Virus record (IMG/VR): IMGVR_UViG_3300046791_000443
Coordinates: 1 to 64,000 of that record
Reading direction: 5' to 3' (one strand)
DNA length: 64,000 bases
DNA from: a virus
The translations under genes were made by a program, and so were the position numbers. This document shows, piece by piece, positions 17,690 to 26,900 of this stretch. The notes under the pieces are model-generated. The model was not told the DNA's origin. It made no database searches and saw only the letters and a list, made by a program, of their open reading frames with translations. Positions within the stretch are counted from its first letter, which is position 1, and every line of letters starts with the position of its first letter.

Positions 17690-18328
17690 TTACGTTTTCG
17701 GGCGGTCGGTCGGGATCTGCAGCGGCTCGTAGCTGCGCTTGATGTTGACCATGGAGTTGCCCTTGTTGTCGCGCTCGAAATGGCCAGCAGGTGCCTGGTT
17801 CATCTGCTTCTGCTTGATGTTGATCTGGTCGCGCGCACGCTGGTAGGCGTTGTTCTGGCGCACCTTCATGACCTGGGTCGGGATCTCCATCAGGATCAGC
17901 CCCTCGCGCTCGATCGCGAGATGCGTGCCGCCGACCGGCATGAACTCGGGGTGACGCTCGGCTGGCACCGGACGCCAGCCGTTGGTGGCGAGCGTGATGG
18001 CGTAGCTGCGGTCCTCGAACCCCATCACCGATTTCTTCTTCCACTCGTAGTGGAAGCCGTCAGGCGGGCCACCTTCCGGCATCGGGAACTTGTCGACGAA
18101 GTCACCGACCTGTTCATCGCGTGCCAGGATCTCGGCCGACAGCCGATCGGCGCGCTCGCGTGAGCTCTCCTCACGCTGCTCCGAGCGCATGTCCTGGCGC
18201 ATATCGTCGGCCGGGATCTCCTGGCGGCGCTCCTCGACGGTGGGGATCGGCGCTGCCTCGGCGGCAGCTGCTTCAGGCAGATCGGCGCGAGGCGCGATGC
18301 GACGACGGCGGCGCGGCTGGTCATTCAT
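17690..18328 (-). CDS. Structural-operon protein with basic, charged N-terminus
   Basis: 212 residues, ATG at 18328 with AGGAG upstream. It starts with a basic RRRRRIAPRA stretch and a long acidic/Arg-rich, probably unfolded or coiled segment (residues about 10-75). A folded core follows (FHYEWKKKSVMGFEDRSYA, THLAIEREGLILMEIP), then a C-terminal Gln/Asn/Lys helix. It lies between the scaffold candidate and the capsid gene. No family recognised. It could be a minor head or core protein. Confidence 0.6.
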   Translation of the reverse strand: MNDQPRRRRRIAPRADLPEAAAAEAAPIPTVEERRQEIPADDMRQDMRSEQREESSRERADRLSAEILARDEQVGDFVDKFPMPEGGPPDGFHYEWKKKSVMGFEDRSYAITLATNGWRPVPAERHPEFMPVGGTHLAIEREGLILMEIPTQVMKVRQNNAYQRARDQINIKQKQMNQAPAGHFERDNKGNSMVNIKRSYEPLQIPTDRPKT

Positions 18329-18337
18329 GTGAAACTC

Positions 18338-19180
18338 CTAGTGCCGCGTGATGCGGCCTTCCTTGACCAAGGCGTCCTGGGCGTCGGCGTACTCCTGGTC
18401 GGTCTGGCCGGCGATCTTGGCCGCCTCGCGCTCCAGGGGCGACAGGGTGCGGATGCGACCGCCACCACCGCCACGCGGTGGCGCTGCCGGCGGCGGCGTG
18501 TCGCGCTGCTTGATGGCGGCTGCCGACAGCGCGCCGTTGTCTTCGGTGTCGGCACCGTTACGGGGCGGCGCCGTCGTGACCTCGAGCATGCGCTCGATGT
18601 CGCTGAAGTAGTCCGGCGTGTCGGCAATCTTGCCACGCGCCAGGGCGGCGTTGTGGGCGCCCACCAGGGCGTTCACGTTGGCCTCGCTCTGGGCCCACTC
18701 GGGATGGCTCCGCACCCAGGCGGCCGACAGCGGGCTGAGACCGTTGGCGATGCGATCGACGCGCTCCTTCATCGACAGCGAATTGAACGGCCGCGTGTCC
18801 TGGGCGGGCGCCGGCGGGTTCTCGATCTGGTGCTGGAGCTGCGCCTTGCCGTTCTCCAGGCTCAGGAGGCGGGCACCAACGTCGCTCATCTCCATCGTGA
18901 TCTCGGCCACCGCATCGTGGTCGCCCTCGGCCGAGGCGTTGCGCAGACGATCGCGCAGGATGTCGCGGTTGGTCTTGATCTGGTCGATCGAGCTGTCGAG
19001 CACCTGCAGACGGTTGCGCTGGATCTCGTTGCCGGCGTTGCCCGCCGCCTGGGCGCTGCGATCGGCGCGGGTCTCGGCAGCGGAGGCCCGGCCCTCGGCC
19101 TCGAGGCGCGCGTTGCGCTCCTCCTCGAGCTTGGCCTTCAGTGTCTCGATGCTTTCATCTACCTGGTCGTTGTCAGCCAT
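18338..19180 (-). CDS. Scaffolding-protein candidate
   Basis: 280 residues from the ATG at 19180; an upstream alternative at 19249 overlaps the GroES-like gene. The N-terminal 120 residues are strongly helical and heptad-like (SIETLKAKLEEERNARLEAE onward). The middle is a Pro-rich linker, then a helical segment, then a Gly/Arg-rich linker and a helical end (LSPLEREAAKIAGQTDQEY). Acidic, coiled-coil, lacking Cys, and placed just before the capsid genes: the profile of scaffolding proteins. Sequence identity with a known scaffold was not seen. Confidence 0.6.
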   Translation of the reverse strand: MADNDQVDESIETLKAKLEEERNARLEAEGRASAAETRADRSAQAAGNAGNEIQRNRLQVLDSSIDQIKTNRDILRDRLRNASAEGDHDAVAEITMEMSDVGARLLSLENGKAQLQHQIENPPAPAQDTRPFNSLSMKERVDRIANGLSPLSAAWVRSHPEWAQSEANVNALVGAHNAALARGKIADTPDYFSDIERMLEVTTAPPRNGADTEDNGALSAAAIKQRDTPPPAAPPRGGGGGRIRTLSPLEREAAKIAGQTDQEYADAQDALVKEGRITRH

Positions 19181-19185
19181 GATGA

Positions 19186-19575
19186 TCACCACACGATGTC
19201 TGGATAAGGGATCTTCATGCGCACGGCGGTGTCGTTCATCATCCGGCACTTCGCCTTGTTCAGGCTGAGCTGCCAGGTGTCACCAGGGCGGGCAATGATC
19301 CAGTCTCCCACCTCGGGTCCACCGTTCGTGAACCACTTGCCGTCGGACGCAAAAGCTTGCGGCCCAACCTTGAGGATGAGCATGGCCTTGCCCTGGTACT
19401 CGTCTTCACGCTGGGCTGCAACGCCGGTGTAGACGCCGCCCTTGGTCTTCTCGGAGCGGACGTAGATCGCGACCAGTACCTGGTTGTTGTAGACCTCGAC
19501 CTCGCTGAGATCCCCGACCTGTTTCAGCAGCTCCATCGCCGGGTCTTTGTCATGCTCCATCCGCATGGCAGTCAT
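19186..19575 (-). CDS. GroES-like co-chaperonin-fold protein
   Basis: 129 residues, start near 19575 (second ATG at 19566). Residues about 27-125 follow the Cpn10/GroES strand order: VEVYNNQVLVAIYVR, then KTKGGVYTG in the place of the mobile loop, then GKAMLILKVGPQAF, VGDWIIARPGDTW and a final strand VRMKIPYP. Phages such as T4 carry a co-chaperonin (gp31) that adapts host GroEL to fold the capsid protein. Its place in the head operon fits that role. No GroEL partner is present here. The match is by pattern and not proven. Confidence 0.55.
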   Translation of the reverse strand: MTAMRMEHDKDPAMELLKQVGDLSEVEVYNNQVLVAIYVRSEKTKGGVYTGVAAQREDEYQGKAMLILKVGPQAFASDGKWFTNGGPEVGDWIIARPGDTWQLSLNKAKCRMMNDTAVRMKIPYPDIVW

Positions 19576-19578
19576 TGG

Positions 19579-19776
19579 TTAGCCCTTCTGGATATCTACC
19601 AGGGCCTGGCCGAGGAAATCCTTCGCCAATCGCAGCCCCGCTATGATGCCGCAATGGTACTTGTAGTCGGCGTGGCTCTGCAACTGCCCAGATGACAGCG
19701 TCGCGGTGCTGTCCGCGAGCGCCTGGTCGATCAGCATCTGCGTGCGCTGCTCGACCCGCTGGTCAAAGGACGACAT
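19579..19776 (-). CDS. Small helical protein of the head operon
   Basis: 65 residues, ATG at 19776 overlapping the preceding stop (ATGA), ending 3 bp before the GroES-like start. Helical throughout. The segment HADYKYHCGIIAGLRLAKDFL resembles a short protein often seen beside portal or internal protein genes in podophages. Function unknown. Confidence 0.6.
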   Translation of the reverse strand: MSSFDQRVEQRTQMLIDQALADSTATLSSGQLQSHADYKYHCGIIAGLRLAKDFLGQALVDIQKG

Positions 19777-20960
19777 CAGCTCCTGAAGCCTGGCGTGTGC
19801 TGGCCTTCCTTGTGGACCTTGCGCAGGCGGCCCAGGGCCGAACCTGCACCGGCATCCTTGCTCATGTAGCCGGTACGGCCACCGCGGGCGCGCGGCATGC
19901 CTGGGGGCATGTCAGGTGGCCCCCCAGGCGGGGGGCCCATGGGAGGACCACCTGGCGGCGGCCCAGGAGGGGGGCCGCCCATGCCCGGCGGCGGACCAGG
20001 CGGCATCGCCTGGGGCGGCGGCGGGGGCGGGCGCACCGGCGCCTGGGGCGGCGGTGTGTTGGGCTGCTGGCCGCCACCTGGGCTGCCGATGATGATGTTG
20101 ATGTTGGTCTTGCCCTTGGTGCGACCTCCCTTGGCGCGTTTCTCGCGCAGGGTCTTCTGGTCTGCATCCTTCGGCCGGGTCGCGTCCTTGACGGTAGCCG
20201 CGATCTCGCGCTGCTTGTCGCTCAGCGGGACCATGCGCTCGCTGGCGCCGCCATTGGCACGCTCGACGCGGCCACCGGCACTGTCAGCCCCGCCGCCCTT
20301 CTTCAGGCCCTTGGTGAGCTTGCCCTCGTGCATCTGCTTGTCGTGTTTGTGGATCGCGGTCTTGATCTCGGCCTTGTCCTGTTTCTTGTCGTCGGCCTTG
20401 CCGCCCTTGCTGTGCAGCGTCACGCCGGCCGGGCGCATCGGCGGATCATCCGACTTCTCACGGGCGCGCTTGCTCGCCTCGTACTTCTCCATCGCGCCCT
20501 CGCGCGGCGGCAGGTACTCGACGCGCTTGGTGCGGATCTGCATCAGCGGATCGACCACGGGCTTCTTGTCGGCCTTGCCGCCCTTGGCCTTCTCGGCCCG
20601 GCCGCCCTTGTTCATCGAGCCGCCGCCGCACTTCTCGGCGCGGCCGCCGCCTTTGTAGCCACCCTCGTGGAAGCTGCCCTTGGCCTTCTTGTTCTCGTCG
20701 GGCACGTTGGTCATCGACAGCGCACCTCCGTTGGCGCGCGGCTCCTTGCCAGCGTTCACCGGGCCACGATCGCCCTGGACCCGTCCGCCGGCCTTGTAGA
20801 TCCGCGCCCGCAGCGGCCTGGCGCCGGTTTTCTTGTCGGCATGGAGCGGCTCGCTGGGCGACCAGGAGCTGGCGTCGACCTTGGTCGGGGACTTGGCGTT
20901 GGCCATTTTATTGGCCTTCGCGCGCATCTCAGAGCGGGCTTTCTTCGCCATAGCTGACAT
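19776..20960 (-). CDS. Gly/Arg/Lys-rich, disordered virion-operon protein
   Basis: 394 residues. The ATG at 20960 has GAGGTAG upstream and clears the previous gene; a longer start at 21020 would overlap it. Low complexity throughout: a basic N-terminus (AKKARSEMRAKANKMANAK), many GGR(A/V/T) and KGGK repeats (YKAGGRV, NKGGRAEKAKGGKAD, SAGGRVERANGG, RAKGGRTKG), then about 60 residues of Pro/Gly (PPGGPPMGPPPGG). The tail returns to RARGGRTGYMSKDAG. Probably unfolded. It may bind DNA or pack with the giant protein next to it, which carries the same motif. Confidence 0.6.
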   Translation of the reverse strand: MSAMAKKARSEMRAKANKMANAKSPTKVDASSWSPSEPLHADKKTGARPLRARIYKAGGRVQGDRGPVNAGKEPRANGGALSMTNVPDENKKAKGSFHEGGYKGGGRAEKCGGGSMNKGGRAEKAKGGKADKKPVVDPLMQIRTKRVEYLPPREGAMEKYEASKRAREKSDDPPMRPAGVTLHSKGGKADDKKQDKAEIKTAIHKHDKQMHEGKLTKGLKKGGGADSAGGRVERANGGASERMVPLSDKQREIAATVKDATRPKDADQKTLREKRAKGGRTKGKTNINIIIGSPGGGQQPNTPPPQAPVRPPPPPPQAMPPGPPPGMGGPPPGPPPGGPPMGPPPGGPPDMPPGMPRARGGRTGYMSKDAGAGSALGRLRKVHKEGQHTPGFRS

Positions 20961-20997
20961 GGGCTCTACCTCGCAGGCCTGGTGTAACGGGGTCTTA

Positions 20998-23900
20998 TCA
21001 CGCCTCGCCGCCCTCTGCATAGCGACCGGCGACGTCGATCACCCGGCGGATCTTGCGGTGGAAGTTCTCGCTGATGCGTTCGCCAACGCGGCCGCCGTCA
21101 GCGAAGCTGCGCTGACCCCTGCGGATGCTGGCCCGCATCGCCGGCGTCACATCGAGCTCGTGCAGGCTGTAGCTGTCGCCGCTCTTGCGGCGAAAGTGCT
21201 CGGCAAAGTGCTGCTCGCGCATCTCCGGCGTGAGGGCGCGCCAGTAGGTGTCCTGGGCGTCGGGGTCGACACCGAGCTCGTTCATGACCTCGGTGCCGCT
21301 GGCGCCCTCGGGTGGCTTCTTCAGCTTGAAGCCGCCCAGCTTCACCTCGGCCTTGGGGTCGTGCATGCGGGCGAGCTTCTCGAGCCGCTTGGGCACGATC
21401 TTGTCGTAGTAGCCGTTCATCCCCTCGCCGCCGACCTTGAGATCCATGCCGCTGTAGGTCTTGGTCTGGTCGGGCTCGGCCTCCTTCATCACCCGCTCGG
21501 CCAGCTCGTGGCCGATGACGCCGGGCAGATCCTTCGGCTGATGATTGCCGTAGTGAACCTGGTTCTCATTCTTGTCGAACGCCCAGATCTCATGGAAGTC
21601 GTTAAGGGCTCGTTTGTGCGCGACAATCCTGCTGATCTGTTTGCTGAGATCGTAGCGATCGGCCTGGTCCTTGCCTCGCGTGAACACGATCTTCTGGTAG
21701 TTACCCGCCGCCGCCTCGTGCAGCACGCGCTTCAGCGCCAGGTCGGTCCACTTCTCGGTGCTCTCGATGAAGGGCGCCCGCGGCGTGCCGTACTTGGCCT
21801 CGCGATTGCGATCGCTGTAGGCGCCACCGAAGCGATCGTCGGGGCTCTCCTTCAACGCCTTGGCATGGATGTCGTCCAGGCTCAGCGGTGCGAAGGCGTA
21901 GTGCCAGTCCTTCTGGCCCTTCATCCGGTGGCGCGTGTAGGGCGCATCGTCGGCCAGGCCGTTCTCCTTGCGCCAGGGCACGGCGTGGTCCTTGATGATG
22001 CCGGCACCGAGATCCTCCTCGGCCTGCTGCGGCGTTACATGCTCGTGCTCGATCTCGTCCTTCGTGAGCGGCGGCTTGCGGAAGCCCTTGTCGCGCCCTT
22101 CCTGGCCCCAGTCGCTCTGGATCTCCTCGACATGCAGGATCTTCTCGCCGTTGGGCCCGGTGCGATCGCTCATGCGCAGGTGGAACAGCGGGTTCCGCTG
22201 ATCCCAGTGGCCCGACTTGTAACTGACGCTGTTCTCGTATGCCCTGAGTTCGTCAGTCGTCTCGGCAAGCTGATCGGTCGCCGCGGTGTGCTCCCTGGAC
22301 GCCGCCACGAAGGCATCGTGCGAGGCGTCGGACTGCTCGTGCTTGTGTCGCGCTGCCGCGCGCACCTTGGCCTTCGCCGCCTCGGAGCGGCGCGCCATGG
22401 CGGCTGTCATCGCGTTCTTGAGCTCCTGCGTCGTCATGTCGTGCTCTATCGGCATGTGGGTTACCACCTCACGGTAGTTCTCGCCCTCCGGCAGCTGGTA
22501 GCCCTCGTACTTGGCCGGGCCGATGTTGCCGAAGTCGTTGACGCCGCGTGAGCGCATCGGCTCGGTGCTGCCGAGCGTCGTCTCCTCGAGCTTCGGCATG
22601 TTGTTCAGGAAGTGGTCGCGCACCTCCTTCTTGGTCACGAAGTCACGGCCGGCGAAGGCCTGGTCGTAGCCCGTCCACTTGAACTCGTCAGGCTTGACGC
22701 CGTGCTTGTTGATCAGCGTCGACTTGAACTGCGCCGGGCTCGCCTTCATCTGCGGCTGCTTCCACACCGCCTCGGCAGCATGACTGTAGAGCCCGATCGG
22801 GGAGAGCTCGCGCTGGTAGTCGTCGACCGGTGCAGGCGGCGGCACGGGCGTCGGGTCCGTTACGGCACCACCACTGGCGTAGGCGCGCTGGCCCTTGAGG
22901 ATGCTGGCCTTCATCTTCGGTGTGAGATCGAGCGCGTGCAGCTTCGGCACTGCCTTGGCCTCGAGCTCGGCCATCTGCGCTCGAGCTTTCTTCTCGTCCT
23001 GTGTGACTGGCGTCACATATTCATCTTTCTCAATATCACGCACCCTGAGATTGCTCAGCACACCCCCGCGATTGGTGAACGACAGCGTGTACTTATCGTG
23101 GCCCTTCACCGGATGCGCGTGCAGCTTCACCTCGGCCGCGGGGTCGTGCTGCTTCGCCAGCTTCTCGAGCGCCCTGGGCACGATCTTGTCGTAGTAGCCC
23201 TTCATGCCTTCGCCGCCGACCTTGAGATCGTCGCCACCGAGAATGTGCGTTCCCGTGCTGGGCAGCTTATTGTCGGGATGCATCAGTTTTTCCGCGACTT
23301 CGCGGCCGACGTACTTGTGCAGATCCTCCGGCGTCACGTTGCCCTCGTTGATCGGCATGCCGCCCTTATGATCGTAGGCAACGAGGGCGTTGTTATCGGA
23401 AGAGTAGTGGATCTCTTTGACCTGTTTGCTGAGATCGTAACGCTTGGCCTGCTCCTCACCCGGCGTGAACACGATGCGATCGTAACCGCCCTTGGCGGCC
23501 TCGTGCAGCACGCGCTTGAGGCCGAGCTCGGTCCACTTGCCGGTGTTGTCGATGTAGGGCGCCGGCGGGACACCATTCTTCTCGGCCGGCGTGGTGAGCT
23601 CTGATGCGTAACGTTCTGCTTGCTCTCGATCGTAGTATGCCATCCGGCGCTGTCCGTTAACAAATACACCGAACGCCGGGCGCCCCTCGAAATTGATCTC
23701 ACGGATTTCATGAGGCGGCGGTCTGTCAGCACCACTCGCGATACCATGGTCGCGCGCCGCCTGGCCCCAGTCGCTCTGCAGCTCCTCGACATGCAGCACC
23801 TTCAGCGGCTTGCGCACCTTCTTGAGCTCGAGGCCGGCGTGCAGCTTCGCCGGCAGGGTCGCCAGGTGTGCCCGCGCCTCCTCCTCGCTGTTGAAGGTCT

Positions 23901-26900
23901 TGGTCCGGTTACCCGACAGCTTGTTCTGCCAGGCGTACTTCACCACCATCGGCCCGGCACGATCGCTCATGCGGAGGTGCAACAGCGCGTTTTTCTCATC
24001 CCAGTGTGATGACTTGTAGCCCTCATGCGACGCATCAAACCGGCGCGTGATGTCAGCCAGGCGATCGCTCTCTTCCGGCGTCAGCGTCGCCTGTCGCTTC
24101 TGCAGCCTGTCTGCTTCGCTGAGCTCCTCTCGGGTCAGCCCCTTGTGGGGCATGTGCAGCACGACCTCGCGATAGTTCTGGCCACCCGGCAGCTGGTAGT
24201 CGCTGTATTTTACGCCGCCCTCTTCACCATCGTCGCCCATGCGATCGTAACGGCCCTCCTGGTACTGCTTCTCCTCGACCCCCGGCATGTTCTGCAGGAA
24301 GTGGTCGCGCACCTCGCGCTTGGTCACCATGTCGCGACCGGCGAAGGCGCGGTCATAGTTGCTCCACTTGAACTCGTCGGGCTTCACGTTGTGCTTGTTG
24401 ATCAGCGTCGACTTGAACTGCGCCGGCGAGGCCTTCATCTGCGGCTGCTTCCACACCGCCTCGGCAGCGTGTGAGTAGAGGCCGAGCGGGTTGACCTGGC
24501 GCTGGTAGTCGTCGACTGGCGCTGCAGGCGCCGTCGGCTCCGGCGGCTGGTTGTGGCCCATAGGAGGTGGTGCCTGGACGGGGCCACCGTCGGCGCGCTT
24601 CTTCCAGGTGAGCTTCGGACTGATCGCTGACCTGGCATGCTGCGGATGGAAGAGGCGGTACTCCTTCTCCATCGCGGTGACATTGTTTCCGTTGTGGATG
24701 GCGCCGTCGTAGCCCGCCTTCACCGCCGCGCGCACGAACTTGGGATCGTCGAGCACCGGATAGGCGTCCAGATAAAGCTGGCGGTGGCCGTCGGGGTTTT
24801 TCTTCAGGAAGTCATCGACGCTGTCGTACTTGTTGTCGGCGTTGACATGCTCATGCCAGTTGCTGGTGTTCGTGACATGGTAGGCGTGCTTGCGCGCCAG
24901 GCGCCGTGCCTCGAGGCGGCCGAGCTTCTTCTCGATGTCGCCGAGCTCGACAAACGGATCGTCGGGGCTGTTGATCACCGGGTTCTCGATCTTGAGATAG
25001 GCCGGCGTCACCCTGGGCGCATCGATGTACTTGTTCCGGCTGTTGGGCTCGGTCGCGTAGGTGTTGGCGGCTTCCTTTGAGCCGAACGAGATCGAACCAG
25101 GCATTCTGGTGTGGAAGGTGGTGCTGTCGGGGTTCTCCTCGCCGTACTCGCCGCGGTAGACGACCAGCGGCTCGCCCTTCTCATCGACCACCTTGCTGTT
25201 GCCGAACCACTGGCGCGTCTCGTCGTCGATCGGCCCGCCCATCGCGCGGGCGACGCGACCGCCGGCGGCGCGGCCCGTTATGGTGCTCCTCACCTGGTCT
25301 GGGTCGAAGACGGTGTAGATGTCGGCGTCGCCCTTGCTCTTGTCACCGACGACATGGACGCCGTCGTGGCCCTGCTTCTTCATGTCGGCCACATCGTCGG
25401 CATCCCACTCGAAATGCCGGCCCGCCGTGGCCGCGTCGATGATGTGCGGGTTCTCCAGCCTCAGATGGACCGGATAGACAGAGCTCTCTCCAAACTTGCC
25501 GGCGAACGACGGGCTGTTGCTGAAGTAGGCGGGCGTGCGGAACTTGTGGATCGACTTCTTGTAGTTGGTGGCGTGGTAGACCGTGAGCGGCTTGCCCTTC
25601 TCGTCGACCACCTTGCTCTTGCCGAACCACTTGCGGTGCTCGTCGCTGCCGACACGGCCACCTGATGCGAAGCCGTACTTCGCGTGCTGCTCCTCGGCAG
25701 CACCGACCTCGTCGGCCCACTGCGGCGTGATCTTCTGCACCGGATTGTGGAGCTGGCGGATCTTGTCCCAGGTACCGCGGCCATAGGCGTCCGCCGAGAA
25801 CGGATGGGCAATCACCGGCGCCTTCTTGCCGGTCGGCGTCATCATGCGCTCGAACACCGGGTCGGACATGACATGGTGGCTCTGCAGCGGCGCCGTATCA
25901 CCCCAATAACTGCCAGCGATCGGCGCCGCGCCGCGGTAGGTGCCGTGCTTCAGGCGGGTCTCTTCAGCGATGCGATCGGGATCGAAGCGGACGATGCGCG
26001 GGCCGATCGTGTTGCCCGGTGTCTCGCGCAGCTCGGGCTCGGTGATGGCCACGCGCGTGATGCCGACATGGGGCATGCCGCGCCTGTGCCACTCCTTGTT
26101 GTCCATGTGCTTGATGATCGTGGCGCGGTGCTCACCACTCAGGCCGGCAGCAAATTTTGCCGCCTCCCGAGGGTTATCGAGGCCGGGCCACTTCTTCATG
26201 ATGTCGATCGCCTTGGCGCGCTGCTCCTTCGAGTTTGCCTTGCTCTCGACGATCGGAACGTGTTCGCCCCTCTTCAGCGATCGATCGAACGCTGTCTTCG
26301 TCGTGGCACTCATGCCGCTGCCCGGCATCTGCGCCATCATGGTCTCGAACATGTGGACTGAGCTGTCGCCTGACGTCGCGCCCATTGGCGCGAAGGCGCC
26401 GTAGACCGGCCCGGTCTTGGCGGCCTCCCTGATCTTGTTCTGGAGCTTGGTGGTGGCCCCTGGCGCACTCTTCCACACCGCACCAGGGTTGAGCTCGCGC
26501 ATGTAGTCCATGCCAGCGTCCAGGCGAACCGGCCAGGCGAGCTTCTTGCCGTTGATGTGGGTCAGCACGCCCTGCCGGGTGCGGTCGCCACCCAGGCCGA
26601 TCAGCGTGCCACCCTTGCCCTCGGTGTAGAGATGCTGCCAGGGCCGTGTGATCTTGTCCTTGGGCACGACACCACGGATCGGCTTGATGGTTTCGGTGAC
26701 GTCCTTGGGCGCGATCGCGTGCTGGATGCCGTAGTAGCGATTTTCATCAACGATGCGCGGGTTCGTCGTCACCCGGTAGGCGTTAACGATGCCCTTGGCC
26801 TTCTCGCGGCTCTCGGGACTGTCGCTGAACGGCGTATGGATCTTCTCGAGCGCCTGCATGACCGCCTGGGGGTCACGATCACGCAGCTTCTCGGCGTCGC

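Noticed and set aside
19900-20060. Dense Gly/Pro-coding GGC repeats that look like a tandem DNA repeat
   Set aside because: Explained by the Pro/Gly-rich coding region of the gene at 19776; unit lengths are irregular.
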